Source: Azorinus chamasolen
Taxonomy: Eukaryota; Mollusca; Bivalvia; Cardiida; Solecurtidae
DNA: 64,000 nucleotides
Reading direction: 5' to 3'
NCBI GenBank assembly: GCA_963576725.1
Contig: OY755241.1
Span: forward strand, 682,001-746,000
Positions within the stretch are counted from its first letter, which is position 1. Each line of letters starts with the position of its first letter. Both the position numbers and the translations under genes were made by a program. Below, piece after piece: positions 33,778 to 44,657 of the stretch. Below the pieces are notes generated by a model. The model was not told the DNA's origin and searched no databases. It saw only the letters and a program-made list of their open reading frames with translations.

Positions 33778-34084
33778 GGCGCTACTTGATAAACATTCTG
33801 TCAACATTAAACGATTCAAAATTTCTGCATTTGGGCTAATGAACGTATGCATTGTAAGCATGAATTGATATTTCGTAATATAACAGTGGTCTGATTGCGC
33901 ATCATGGGATATGAATTTCTTTATAAATTTGCTTGAGGCATGCCATAGGCATGCATTACTATTAGGTTTCGGAACCTAAAAACAACACGTGGAAACTATG
34001 AAGCAAACTGTGGAGAATATTATCAAAGAGTCGCTAAAGGACACTCCCTTCCAGATCTGGGTCTTCACTGTGCGTCCTATATCT
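33778..34084. other. Right flank of the tandem array, no gene seen
   Basis: acattaaacgattc at 33806 is the inverse of aatcgtttaat at the array edge, 30 bp apart. The rest is unassigned. Confidence 0.5.
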
Positions 34085-34200
34085 TTATTTACCTTTTATC
34101 CATGGTGAATATTCACGAAAGATATACTGACGTCATGAATATTTATTAACCGAAATTTATAATGTGGGCATCTATGATCTGGATCTACTCTGTTTTCAAC
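34085..34200. mobile_element. TTAA-A fragment
   Basis: taccttttatccatggtgaa and tgacgtcatgaatatttatt, then gatctggatctactctgttt. Confidence 0.55.
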
Positions 34201-34414
34201 AACGTCAAACAGGCAAATAAGATACACCATGCATGAATGGGTAAAGAAATATCGTTTGTCTGTGGAGATTACGATCTGAAGATTTGAAGCTGGCAATTTC
34301 TTCAAGCATAATAAAGTAGTGTCCAATTTCACACATACACCGCTGTGAAGACGTAATGTGTGCTAAAGTTTGTATTTGGTACAATTCTGCCTACATCTGA
34401 TTGCGTAAGAAATT

Positions 34415-34540
34415 TGAGGCTCAACAGTGCCCAACTAGCGTTGGATCCTAATGAGACGCCGAGGTACTCGGGGAGTCTCATCTGGATCAAATCTGTTTGA
34501 AAATGCGTGTAACGTCGCGAATAGCAATATAATGGTTAGG
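34415..34540. mobile_element. TTAA-D MITE fragment
   Basis: Core gagacgccgaggtactcggg; gaatagcaatataatggtta at the right. Confidence 0.65.
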
Positions 34541-34620
34541 TATATGATATCTTTCAAATAATATATAGAAAGGTACTCAAAAGAATAATTGACACACCCA
34601 CGCCTGACGAATATAACAGT

Positions 34621-34836
34621 CTTAAACTCGGTCGCTGCCAATGTCACATCTGTGATTACATCTACAAACAGTTTGGATCCAGATGAGACGCCGAGTTACT
34701 CGGCGTCTCATCTGGATCCAAACTGTTTGTTATTGTGACTGTGTTTTGAAACAAAGAGGACTAACTATAAAAAAAAATGAAAAGTGTAGCAGACGAAAGG
34801 GTTTGCAGACGACAAAATTTGACAGCGAAACAGTTA
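34621..34836. mobile_element. TTAA-D MITE, complete with near-perfect hairpin
   Basis: ttaaactcggtcgctgccaa to gacagcgaaacagttaa; core gatgagacgccgagttactc, perfectly inverted. Confidence 0.85.
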
Positions 34837-35015
34837 ACTCTTTCAATGCTATTGGACTTTTCCAAAATCCAAACAGGTTAAGTCAGAGATTTTTAAATGA
34901 AAAGTGCAACATGACAAACGGCATAGACCCTGATGAGAGGGCTCCTACAGGAACACTCTCATCTGGGTCTACACTGTTTGCAATGAACATTAGTGACTCG
35001 CACTGAAAGGGTTAA
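34833..35015. mobile_element. TTAA-E MITE
   Basis: ttaactctttcaatgctatt to cgcactgaaagggttaa; core gagagggctcctacaggaac. It shares its left TTAA with the D element. Confidence 0.8.
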
Positions 35016-35067
35016 TGGTGAAACACATTAGAATGATTCGTGGGTAAGTCAGTTGACTTGTGCCGTG

Positions 35068-35331
35068 CGATAACCCTTTACTTCGTGAATATTCATGTAA
35101 TTAATTATGACGTCATGAATATGTAATAAGTAAAACCTCTCTATAACGGCCACTAAATTACATAAAGTCTTTTTTGTTAAAGGCAGACGGCTGCTTAAAG
35201 CAAGGTGAAAGTAAAATATAACGCTCCTATAGGAGCGTTCTGTTTTACTTTCACATTGCTTTAAGTAGTCACCTGCCCTAAATACCAACTAATTAACACA
35301 CTTTAGTGGCCGTTATAGAGAGGTTTTACTG
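35068..35331. mobile_element. TTAA-A left end followed by a TA-C MITE
   Basis: aaccctttacttcgtgaata is a TTAA-A end. From 35129 agtaaaacctctctataacg runs to gttatagagaggttttactg, with core acgctcctataggagcgt. Confidence 0.75.
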
Positions 35332-35680
35332 TAACTGAAATTGTATAAGTGAATGTGACGGACTCTGCAGAAAACCTATACGTCTATTATCCAAATCACC
35401 CATCAGTCTATTAGTATTCTATGCACATGATTTGTCTAATATATGTAACAAATGAAATTCTTTAATTCTGAATCATATCCGAAAGTAAGTCCTATGTCAT
35501 ATTTTATTGTCAGGATGATCCGGAATCCCTGCACTGTACTTGACGAAATGGAGTTGAATAATTTTAAATAGTTTTGTTTTCGGTTACAAGTGTCTAATTC
35601 ACATCGTGACGTTGAATATTTTAAATACAAGCATGTCATGGAGTGTCTTTGAATGCGGCAAACGATTGTGCAGGTACTTG

Positions 35681-35749
35681 AAAACAGTGTAGATCCGGAT
35701 CAGAGGACTCTCAAAGAAGGCCTCTGATCAGAATCTGCAGTGTTTGTCT
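35681..35749. mobile_element. E-like palindromic core, solo
   Basis: aacagtgtagatccggatca against ctgatcagaatctgcagtgt. Confidence 0.6.
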
Positions 35750-36142
35750 ATTTACAATCTTCTCTCAAAGTATACCCTTTCATACTGAATAGACTGTATC
35801 ATTTAGCTCTGGTGGGCCATTCCACTTTGCCATTTCAGCAGTCAAAGGTATGAGATACTAAAGGGGAGGACCACTGTCAACGGTTTGTATCCAGATCATA
35901 ATAGGATGCTTATTTAATGAGCGCCAAGTTATGATTCAGTTTGAAACTGTTCCAAATTCCACACATTCCAAATTCATATTTTGTATTTTGTAGAAACAAA
36001 ATGCGTATTTATTAGGATTTTAAAAAATGTAATAGCAATACATTCCTTACAAAGGACAATTGATGACGGCCAATAAAACTAGAAAGGTGGTAAAATAAAA
36101 GTATTTAACGCCGTGGATTGAGCGCAACACGGTCATTACTCA
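35750..36142. other. No gene or clear repeat seen
   Basis: AT-rich intron sequence without splice-bounded open frames or palindromes that I could find. Confidence 0.5.
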
Positions 36143-36368
36143 TTAACCCTTCGCTTGCTATTCACGTCAATATACCTACCTGTAAATAGTGAAGACCCAG
36201 ACTCATCAGGGTCTGCACTATTTACAAGTTGATTGTGCAACCAGTGCACCCCACAGCAGTGATTGCACAACGAAATACTTGTACACAGTGAAGATATATG
36301 TAATTATACAACAGGACATGGGTAAATAGTGAGAAATGTATTTTAAAATTCAGCAAGCGAAGGGTTAA
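36143..36368. mobile_element. TTAA-G MITE, complete ends, core deleted
   Basis: TTAACCCTTCGCTTGCTATT to cagcaagcgaagggttaa; the apex is missing (agacccagactcatcagggt). Confidence 0.83.
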
Positions 36369-36370
36369 TT

Positions 36371-36560
36371 TAATCCTTCACTCTATGCCTTGGCAAACAG
36401 AGACGACCCAGATAAGGCGCCTGATTAGGCTCTGCTCTGTTTACTAATGACGTCACCGTTATGTCATGTTAAACAATCCTGTGCTCTTAGGCCAGTTTAA
36501 AAGATACGCTAATTAATATTCATACGTTTATTAATTCTTACATGAATATTCATGGAATAA
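36371..36560. mobile_element. TTAA-A MITE
   Basis: ttaatccttcactctatgcc, core deleted at the apex, then catgaatattcatggaataa. Confidence 0.7.
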
Positions 36561-36686
36561 AGTACATGTATTTATCATAATAGACATTTAAAACAGTCGT
36601 TCTCATAGAATTGTCAGTGTTGAATTTTCTTTTGTTTCTACTGAAAATGTTATTGGTGTTCCGATCCTAATGAGATACCGAGTGAG

Positions 36687-36944
36687 TTAATCCTTTCCTT
36701 CATATAAACGCGTTTTCACGCATTTGCAAACAGAGTAGACCCAGATCAGACGGCTCCTACAGGAGCCGTCTGATCAGAGTCTGTTCTGTTCTGTTTTTTG
36801 CTTATAGAATATGATAGCTATATTTCTTTAATTTCTAAAATGACTACAATGTTCCACCTTCCATATTTCATTATATTTCTTTTGCCCATGAATATTCAGT
36901 AGGTATTGAAATTTGGAATAAATATAAAACAGGGAAAGGGTTAA
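36687..36944. mobile_element. TTAA-A MITE (ttccctgttc subtype), complete
   Basis: ttaatcctttccttcatata to acagggaaagggttaa; perfect apex gacggctcctacaggagccg. Confidence 0.85.
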
Positions 36945-37014
36945 CAATCGAATGTCACACACTGTCCGAAGATATACCCTTATCCAACTAAGTGTCACGT
37001 GACTGGTATATGTA

Positions 37015-37212
37015 CAGTTGAACCTGTCTTAAGCGACAATTCAATTATAGGAGTCTTAAAACACGGGCGGTTGCTTAATCCAGGGGAAAAGTAGTACAGA
37101 AAGCTCCTATAGGAGGTTTCTGTATTACTTTTGACCTGCATTAAGCTACCACCTGCCTTATGGGTCCATAATTATACCTCTTTTTAATGGTCGCCAAAGA
37201 CATGGTCTACTG
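37015..37212. mobile_element. TA-C MITE, complete
   Basis: CAGTTGAACCTGTCTTAAGC to acatggtctACTG, flanked by TA; core gaaagctcctataggaggtt. Confidence 0.82.
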
Positions 37213-37215
37213 TAA

Positions 37216-37290
37216 TGGCAAAAAGCTTGTTTCCAGACGAGATGCCGAGTTACTCGGCGTCTTATCTTGATACATGTACACACTGTTCCG
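37216..37290. mobile_element. TTAA-D core, solo
   Basis: gacgagatgccgagttactc with its inverse. Confidence 0.58.
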
Positions 37291-37413
37291 TACAATAGCT
37301 TGACCGAATAGCAAGTAAGCAACAGTAACTGAAGACCACATTAAAGCAGATGTCATTTTCCAGCAGAATATGAGTCAAGCATATGGTTTCCTAGAGCAGT
37401 CTAGAGTTTATAC

Positions 37414-37503
37414 CTTGTATAGGTGAAAACATTTTAATGACTACTTGAACGCTGAAGTCTGCCCTTTTTACGACCTCTTCACAATTACCCGGATGATTAC
37501 ACA
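37414..37503 (-). CDS. Possible extra exon in the 17 kb intron (weak)
   Basis: A 90-nt stretch on the minus strand follows a pyrimidine tract and gtcgag, and ends CAAG before gtataa. It is phase 1-1 and would insert in frame between M1 and M2. It encodes CNHPGNCEEVVKRADFSVQV and then IKMFSPIQ, with only two cysteines and no CC, so it is not a module. Only the phase match and splice-like edges support it. It may be chance. Confidence 0.15.
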
Positions 37504-37601
37504 CTCGACCCGTTGAAAAAAATAGTGTAATGCAGTGTCTCACATAGTGTAATTTACAACAGGTTGGCAAATATGATGGGTTAGTTGTCATGTCTTTAAT
37601 A

Positions 37602-37810
37602 CAGTAGAATCCCTCTAATGCGACCACTTAATAAATGGAAATTGGTGTCTTTAAAAACAGGTGGTTGCTACGTGCAGGATGAAAGTAATGTAAAAGGCTC
37701 TTGTATAGGAGCTTTCTGCATAAATTCGTCCTGCATTAAAGGCCCACCTGGTTGCAAGACCCAGACTTTTCATGCCTCTTTTAGATGATCACTTCAGAAG
37801 GGTGTACTGT
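37602..37810. mobile_element. TA-C MITE
   Basis: cagtagaatccctctaatgc to gaagggtgtactg; core interior diverged. Confidence 0.75.
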
Positions 37811-38277
37811 CTACACTTCTCGTTCGTCTAGTTTCAAATATTACAGGGCATTTGTCATAATTCAAACACACACTTTCGAATGACTGTTGGCTGAAATTGT
37901 GGGCTAACCCCCATGTATTGTATAAATATGAAATATAATACCTTTAAACCAACAGTTACCTTTTTCATCTCGTTGAGAAGGATGTCACCAGGCTTTATAC
38001 AAATGTATACTATTCCCTTAGTCAACTCTTCTTTATAAAACATGATTTATTTGTTCTTATCATTGTATAAATATTATACATGTAATATATATAACTCTTA
38101 TATGCAATACGACCAGTTCATGTCCTTCCTTGGGTTTATTTCTTTTCGCTATCAATTTCGCCAAATGAATTTAGTTTTCGCTAATCTGGATGTATTGGAG
38201 AGAGCTGAAGTGGAATGATTCTCCATTTCTACCAAACAGTTTAGCCTTTGAATACGGTTAACGTGTGTACATGATTT

Positions 38278-38348
38278 TGACAACATTGTAGATCCAGATC
38301 AATAGGCTCTTAGATGACCACTCTGATCAGGACCTTTACTATTTGTTA
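38278..38348. mobile_element. E-like palindromic core, solo
   Basis: attgtagatccagatcaata against ctgatcaggacctttactat. Confidence 0.5.
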
Positions 38349-38389
38349 TTCAAAATCATCTTGCAAATTGAGACAGGGTATGTGCTATG

Positions 38390-39545
38390 TTTTGTTTGGC
38401 TGGACGTAACCGACCCATACATCAGTGAGACAGTGTATAGGGTAAATCCTGAATGGTGGTGGGTAAGCCTTATTAGGCTCAATGTAACCGACCCATACAT
38501 CAATTAGACAGTGCATATATCGTAAGCTCTGTAGTTTGAACGTAAAAGGCCCGTACATTAGTAGGACAGGGTATGCGGTGAGCCTTGGTAGGCTAAATGT
38601 AATGTAACCGACCCATACAACAGTAAGACGGGGTATGCGGCAAGCCTTGGTAGGCTAAGTGTAATGTAACCGACCCATACATCAGTGAGACGGGGTATGC
38701 GGTTAGCCTTGGTAGGCTAAATGTAATGTAACCGACCCATACATCAGTGAGGCGGGGTATGTGGTATGCCTTGGTCTGAACGAAACAGACCGTTTCTGTT
38801 GGTATACTGTATGAAACGGTTAACAGGATCCATACATCAATGAGATAGTGTATATGGTATGCCTTGGTAGACTGGACTATTGTATGAGACAGTGTATATA
38901 GTATGCCTTGGTAGACTGGACTATTGTATGAGACAGTGTATATAGTATGCCTTGGTAGACTGGACTATTGTATGAGACAGTGTATATAGTATGCCTTGGT
39001 AGACTGGACTATTGTATGAGACAGTGTATATAGTATGCCTTGGTAGACTGGACTATTGTATGAGACAGTGTATATGGTATGCCTTGGTAGACTGGACTAT
39101 TGTATGAGACAGTGTATATGGTATGCCTTGGTAGGCTGAACTATTATCTATTATATGAGATAGTGTATATGGTATGCCTTGGTAGACTGGACTATTGTAT
39201 GAGACATTGTATATAGTATGCATTGCTAGGCTGAACTATTATCTATTATATGAGATAGTGTATATGGTATGCTTTGGTATAGACTGGACTATTATATGAG
39301 ACAGTGTACATGGTAAGCATTGGTAGGCTGAATGTAACCGACCCATACAACAGTGAGACGGGGGTGTGGTATGCCTTGGTCTGAACGAAACAGAGTGTAT
39401 CCGTTGGTAGGCTGAATGAAACGGTTAACATGACCCATACATCAGTGAAACAGTGTGTATGGCATGCCTTGGTAGGCTGAACATAGAATACTTATACATC
39501 AGTGAGACAGTGTATGCCTTGGTATACTGAACTACATGTATTATA
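38390..39545. repeat. Compound minisatellite in the M1-M2 intron
   Basis: The left part (about 38390-38780) repeats gtaaccgacccatacatcag with gacggggtatgcggtaagcc, a unit near 65 bp. The right part (about 38840-39300) repeats ctggactattgtatgagaca with gtgtatatagtatgccttgg, a unit near 46 bp. Later copies mix both. No coding sense. Confidence 0.9.
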
Positions 39546-39559
39546 AACGTACGGCTACT

Positions 39560-40062
39560 ACAGTAAATCTGTTTTCAACGACCATTAAAGGGTTCTTTAA
39601 GGCAGATTGTACCTGAAATCAATACAAAAGTGACACAGAAAATTCCCAAAAGAGTTTTCTATATTACTTTTCCCTGGCATCAGTTTAATAATATTTATAA
39701 GTAGTGAATGTTCATTAAGTAAAGGGATAGACACGGTGTTATTTAAAAGCACGTGATTGCTTAATGCGGGATGAAAGTCGTGCAAAAAGTTCCGATATGA
39801 ACATTTTGCATACCTTTCGTCCTCAATTAACCCTATACTCCATAAAGATGCCTTTCTACACCTTTGCAAATAGAGCTGACTCCTGTAGGAACCGTCTGAT
39901 CAAACGTCTGCTCTGTTTGCTTATGATATAAAATAGATATGATTATGCAGTTCCTGCCTTTGCCAAAAATTCCTATGTTCGTGTGCTATTATAACAATAC
40001 ATCTAATTAATATTCATGTTATCATAATCTTATACAAACATATTCATTGGGTAAAGGGTCAA
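39560..40062. mobile_element. TA-C remnants with a TTAA-A MITE inserted
   Basis: A diverged TA-C copy (about 39560-39725) and a second copy whose right arm ctttcgtcctcaattaa is entered by a TTAA-A element (39827-40062, ttaaccctatactccataaa). Confidence 0.65.
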
Positions 40063-40149
40063 GCTATCTCCTGTTTTAAAAACAAAAAATGGACGCATTT
40101 TTAGTGGTCGTTATACTATATAAAATGCGTCTATAACTTATAGAGTTTT

Positions 40150-40343
40150 TACTGTATAAACCCCCTCTAAACCGGATTCTGGTAGAGATGAATTTAGATA
40201 CGTTTAGGCAGGTGGCTGATAAATGCAGGATGAAAGTCTAGAGGAGCTTTCTGCATGACTTGCGCCCTGCATTTAGCTGCCAACTATCTCCAAGACCGAT
40301 ATTTATACCAAATTCAACGTCCGGTTTCAGAGGGGGTTTACTG
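40150..40343. mobile_element. TA-C MITE near the M1 donor
   Basis: taaaccccctctaaaccgga to gtttcagagggggtttactg; core agtctagaggagctttctgc, left arm shortened. Confidence 0.75.
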
Positions 40344-40365
40344 TATATGAATTAGATGTACTCAC

Positions 40366-40509
40366 TGGGCAGATCCATTCTGAACTTGGTACACGAGTAA
40401 CAGCATTGGGAGGCGATTGACTCGTTATAGCACTGGTGTAGCTCCCCATACCTAATCTCAACACATGTTCCACCACTTGTCGTGTCCCCGGAAACGTCCG
40501 AGCATGGAG
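40366..40509 (-). CDS. Exon 4: module M1, most N-terminal and most divergent PLAC-like module
   Basis: Forty-eight codons in phase 1-1, acceptor ttgttacag, donor gtgagt. The cysteine pattern is C-x12-C-x10-C-x8-CC-x2-C. The first two loops are longer than in the other modules and the YGD motif is missing; instead RYGELHQC precedes the third cysteine. The YN-S/E-I-x-x-Q-CC segment still matches the others. A TA-C element ends 17 bp past the donor. Confidence 0.8.
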
Positions 40510-40555
40510 CTGTAACAAAATTAACAAACTCTGGTTATTATGACAAACAGACTGA

Positions 40556-40620
40556 AGAAAACAGTGTAGACCCAGGTCAAACGCCTCCTGTAGATGAAGT
40601 TTGATTACTATTTGCAGAGC
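40556..40620. mobile_element. E-like palindromic core, solo
   Basis: aaaacagtgtagacccaggt with a weak inverse arm. Confidence 0.5.
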
Positions 40621-40819
40621 AATCAAAATGTTGTCAATTCAAATTATTCAGCTTTTATGCACAGTTGGAGATGGGATATTGGAAGTTCGAATACAACCGA
40701 ATGATCCTCCTGTGCTGAACTGTTTCTATGGAAGCCTTTAGGGGACTTCTTTGTACTGATTTCTGCAGTATCGAATTCAGCATTTCTTATATCCTACGTC
40801 TTGCCTCCTGGTTCAAGTG

Positions 40820-41128
40820 CAGTTGAACCTCGATAACTCGAACTTCAAGGGACCATAAGAAATAGTTCGAGATAACAGAAGTTCGAGTCATCCGATTTCT
40901 AATCTGAACAATTTCTCAAGGCCTCAGCTGAATACAGGTCTAAAGTAATGCTGAAAGCTCCTGTAGGAGCTTTCAGCATTACTTTAGACCTGTAATAAGC
41001 TGTCACATGTGTTTCTATATACCTGTAGAGACACCGTTTAGAACAATTCTATTTTTGGAAGGACTGAACTTTGTGTTCGAGTTATCCCGAAGTTCGAATT
41101 ATCAGAGTTCGAGATATAAGTTCAACTG
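40820..41128. mobile_element. TA-C variant (cagttgaacctcgat ends)
   Basis: cagttgaacctcgataactc to gagatataagttcaactg; core gaaagctcctgtaggagctt perfectly inverted. Confidence 0.8.
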
Positions 41129-41277
41129 TGTTCGTAATTTCGGAGTTGTTACTTACGAGTAAATGACATTTTGATAAAATTGAATTTCAACATGCATGGA
41201 GTAAGAGGTTTAACGTTATATGCATTTGTCAACAACGACAGGAGATATATACATGTATACAAAAAACATCGGTAATT

Positions 41278-41440
41278 CGAAATATTAGTATAGAAGAATC
41301 TATAACCTTTTAGGCAGGTGTCTGCTTAATGCAAGGTGGACGTCATGCAGAAAGCTCTTAGATGAGCTTTCTGCATGACTTTCACTTTGCATTAAGCTGC
41401 GCTGCACCTGTGTTACAGATCAATAATGATACATTGTACA
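41278..41440. mobile_element. TA-C variant
   Basis: Core cagaaagctcttagatgagc; the right flank passes into the 41430-41603 repeat. Confidence 0.68.
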
Positions 41441-41603
41441 TATTTGAGTTTTCCAATAATCGAGCTTGATCAATAATGATATATATTTGAGTGTTCGAAT
41501 AATCGAGCTTGATCAATAATGGTACGTATTTGAGTGTTCGAATAATCGAATTTTATCAATAATGGTACGTATTTGAGTGTTCGAATAATCGAGTTTTCAT
41601 TGA
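41430..41603. repeat. About 50-bp tandem repeat beside the exon 3 donor
   Basis: About four units of atcaataatggtacgtattt with gagtgttcgaataatcgag, matching the terminal region of TA-C variants. The array stops roughly 20 bp before the donor of exon 3. Confidence 0.8.
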
Positions 41604-41627
41604 ACTGATACCGTGTCTCCTACTTAC

Positions 41628-41799
41628 GTGGGTCCCAGCCTATCTTACAGGTGCCCTGGGGCAATTCGCTGCCCTGGTTGTAATCGACCTGCACGTCAAA
41701 CTCACACAGGCCCTTGGAGTTGGCGTACATATAGTTAATATTGTCGATCTCCCATACCCGCCTTGGAGACTCTTGGTCAGTGTGGAAGTGACCGAACGT
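41628..41799 (-). CDS. Exon 3: second half of N-terminal four-Cys domain
   Basis: It starts in phase 0 after ctttccactag and ends in phase 1 (CCA C) before gtaagt. It encodes 57 residues starting TFGHFHTDQESPRRVWEIDN, with YMYANSKGLCEFDVQVDY in the middle and GTCKIGWDP at the end. It adds two cysteines to the two in exon 2, so the domain could hold two disulfides. Other frames of this stretch also lack stops for a short distance, but only this one joins exons 2 and M1 in phase. A MITE-derived minisatellite ends about 20 bp beyond the donor. Confidence 0.75.
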
Positions 41800-41911
41800 C
41801 TAGTGGAAAGAAAACAGTAAAACAATCAAGTGTGTTTAGTTTGTTGGTTGTTACATGTTTCTGTTTAGATTTTGTGTCTTAAAATTAATTATTTGTTTAA
41901 GAAAAACTATT

Positions 41912-42104
41912 TTAACCCATTCCCTCATATTGACGACGTTTGACGACTCTGTAAAAGTCACTTTGTGAAACCATTGTGATAAAAAGAGCATTTGCTCCTA
42001 CAAAATTCAAAGATTTTCCTTTTCTCTAGTTAATGCTCCTTTTCGGTAGATTTATTCAAAGAGGTTGGATCTAAAAAAAAATAGCCTATGAGGTAATGGG
42101 TTAA
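41912..42104. mobile_element. TTAA-B MITE, right core arm deleted
   Basis: From ttaacccattccctcatatt to gaggtaatgggttaa; gcatttgctcctac is followed directly by aaaattcaaag. Confidence 0.8.
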
Positions 42105-42111
42105 CTTTGAC

Positions 42112-42320
42112 TCTAACCCTTTTCCCGCTCACCGCCCTCTGACTCGCATTTGCAAACAGTTTGGATCCTGGTTAGACGCCGAATAACTCAACGGCTCATC
42201 ACTATCCAAGCTGTTTGTCACACGGTCGATGGTTTCCCAGAAACTTCTTCAATATGGAAAATGTCAAAACTTGCATCAGATCCAAATTTGAGCAGGCGCC
42301 ATTTCGTTACATCGTGGTAA
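42112..42320. mobile_element. TTAA-D MITE (cccgctcaccg subtype)
   Basis: taacccttttcccgctcacc, core agacgccgaataactcaacg, then the long tail ccaaatttgagcaggcgcca. Confidence 0.7.
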
Positions 42321-42326
42321 TGTTTA

Positions 42327-42503
42327 ACCCTATTATTTGATATAAACGTGTTTCACGCATTTACAAACAGAGTAGACCCAGATCAGACGGCTCCTATAGG
42401 AGCTACAATGTTCCACCTTTCATATTTCGTTATAACTATTTTGTCCATAAATATTCAGTAAGTATCAAAATTTGGTATAAACAGAGAACATGGAAAGGGT
42501 TGA
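42327..42503. mobile_element. TTAA-A MITE, right core arm deleted
   Basis: ttaaccctattatttgatat; acggctcctataggagc jumps straight to tacaatgttccacctttcat. Confidence 0.72.
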
Positions 42504-42750
42504 CCCATTCCTTGTTCTATGTTTATTCCACATTTCAATACCCACCGACTACTCATGAACAAAAAAGTTATAATGAAATATAGAAGGTGGAACATTGTCG
42601 TTATTTTAGAAAGTAAGGAAACAGTATATATTAAATTCCATCAGCAAACAGAGCAGACCCTGTTAACACGGATCCTATAAGACAGTTCTGATCTGGATCT
42701 ACTCTGTTTGCAAATGCGCGAAAACACGTTTATATGAAGCAAAGGGTCAA
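42497..42750. mobile_element. TTAA-A MITE (ttccctgttc subtype)
   Basis: ttgacccattccttgttcta to gaagcaaagggtcaa; both terminal TTAA-type sites carry the same T to G / A to C change. Confidence 0.72.
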
Positions 42751-42989
42751 ATAGGTTAATCCGATTAACAAATATTGAATAACCCGTTACATGTTTAACG
42801 AGCTCCTTAAATCAATGGCAAAATAAACATCCTATGTGAAGTGGTTCAGGCGACTGAACCGAGTTCTCGACTTTTCTCAGGAAACTGATGAGTGACCCGA
42901 TATGAAGTCCATGAGTCCCTTTGCCCCTTAACCTCGTGAGCATCTATACTATAATTCAACTCTTCATGAATATTAGGGATGCCTGGCCT

Positions 42990-43215
42990 AAATTTTCAAT
43001 TTCATTTTGTTTTATATAGAAATTCCTATCAGCAAAAAGTGTAGACTCTGATCAGACGCCGCATTATGCTGCTCTGATCAGAGTCTACACTGTTTGCCTA
43101 TGTCCCATATATGGGATCGTGGGAGCAAATGGGTAAATTGTGAAGTCAATCAAAGCTTGGTCTGTTCGAAGTTTGGAAAACTCCATTTGAAAATTCAGCA
43201 TTGAAAGGTTTAATA
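42990..43215. mobile_element. E-related MITE
   Basis: Core gtgtagactctgatcagacg against ctgatcagagtctacactgt; right side gaaaattcagcattgaaagg. Confidence 0.65.
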
Positions 43216-43257
43216 TATAGAAAGTTTTTATTTGGTTCCACCTTATGTTAAACCTAC

Positions 43258-43403
43258 CCATAGATCGTATACAGCTGTATCGAATGTGATGGTGACTTCG
43301 AGGTCTGAAGGTCGGTACGAGGTCGAGCAGGGGATCGAACATCGAGCCTGGTACTGGTACATATTGCCAAAGACGTTATTGTTAAGGTAGGTCAAGTCCA
43401 CCT
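43258..43403 (-). CDS. Exon 2: first half of N-terminal four-Cys domain
   Basis: It starts in phase 1 after a ctctttcag acceptor and ends in phase 0 before gtaggt. It encodes about 49 residues starting EVDLTYLNNNVFGNMYQYQA, then CSIPC and a strand-like segment LEVTITFDTAVYDLW. Two cysteines are present. The alternating hydrophobic pattern around V-x-I-x-F-D suggests a beta sandwich. It vaguely recalls family 2 carbohydrate-binding modules of invertebrates, which often read W-x-V-x-L-x-F-D-x-P-V, but I would not assign the family without a profile search. Confidence 0.75.
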
Positions 43404-43609
43404 CTGAAAGAGAGTACACAATCAATACTATTGGTCTGATGGAGTAATGGGCTTAGACGGTTCGAAGAGTAGTTATAAGCTGACATTTGTTTATTACCAC
43501 AGATCATTGAATTATTAATGGATGTTATGTTCATTTAACGAATTATTACATATATAACAAAGAGTATTATGCTCTGATAATCCCGTGACAGATAGAAATG
43601 CAGTTTGAC

Positions 43610-43815
43610 GTCATTGCAAACAGAGTAGATCCAGATCAGACGGCTCCTGTAGGAGCCGTCAGATCAGGGTCTGCTCTGTTTGCTTATAGAACAATATAGA
43701 TGTGATTCTACAGTTCTGACATAGCCAAGTCTGGACATCCAATTGTTCATGATGCCATTATAAACGTTCATTAATATTCATGAGGACATTATTTCTTACA
43801 TCACGTAGAGGGTTA
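43610..43815. mobile_element. TTAA-A MITE
   Basis: Core acggctcctgtaggagccgt, nearly perfect; then ttattaatattc-like tail and atttcttacatcacg. Confidence 0.72.
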
Positions 43816-43924
43816 TGGTATTTATTAGATAGCCTTCCATGCAATAGGCTCGCTTTGTAAACGAGGTGAGATTGTTGTTCTTTCATCTAAATGTAAACAG
43901 AAATGAACATAAATGAGCACACTG

Positions 43925-43925
<1 letters not shown>

Positions 43926-43955
<30 letters not shown>

Positions 43956-43956
43956 A
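43926..43956. repeat. Poly-C followed by (CA)n
   Basis: A run of about 17 C bases runs straight into a short CA repeat. Confidence 0.95.
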
Positions 43957-44094
43957 TTCCGGGTATTCACTGTTTGCAGCTGCCAGTCAGCACGGTTCCT
44001 GTATGTAAAGGGTTACAGAACTATAAAAAAATCGTTCATCATCAACTGATATATCAATATCTTTATTAAAGTCTCATCGTAGTTACAGCAAATA

Positions 44095-44285
44095 CAGTAA
44101 AATCTCGATTATTCGAAATTTGAGTATAGAGGAATGTCAACACTTTATGCAGATGGATGCTTAATGCAGGGTGAAAGTCATACAGAAAGCTCTCTGTATG
44201 ACTTTCATCCTTCATTAAGCTGCCACCTGTCTTAAAGATCGATGACGATACTTATTTTAGTGTTCGAATAATCGATAATTTACTG
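44095..44285. mobile_element. TA-C variant, complete
   Basis: CAGTAAAATCTCGATTATTC to gaataatcgataatttACTG in a TA duplication; apex shortened (agaaagctctctgtatgact). Confidence 0.85.
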
Positions 44286-44657
44286 TATACATATACTTTA
44301 CATCTAAATAAATGTAGATAACTGATAACAATCTACAGTATGTCTAAAGTTGTGAAATAAATTTGTTATGACAAGATTCAAATAACTCAATGAACAAATA
44401 CACGTGTACTTGTCAAATGCACGTTTTGTACATGTATCCACCGCACGTGACTATGTAGATCTTGATAAGCGATACACGTTGCCGGGAGCCATGGCGACGT
44501 TTTCAGATCAAATCAAAGATAAAATAGCGACAACTGTGAAAGGACATGACATGAATACTCTAGGTCTTAATGATGTAATTTAAACTCAAACTCTTTTCGT
44601 GAACTTGCGATTTCATTCAAAGTCGAAAAAACACGATCGCATTCAAAATGTTTCAGT

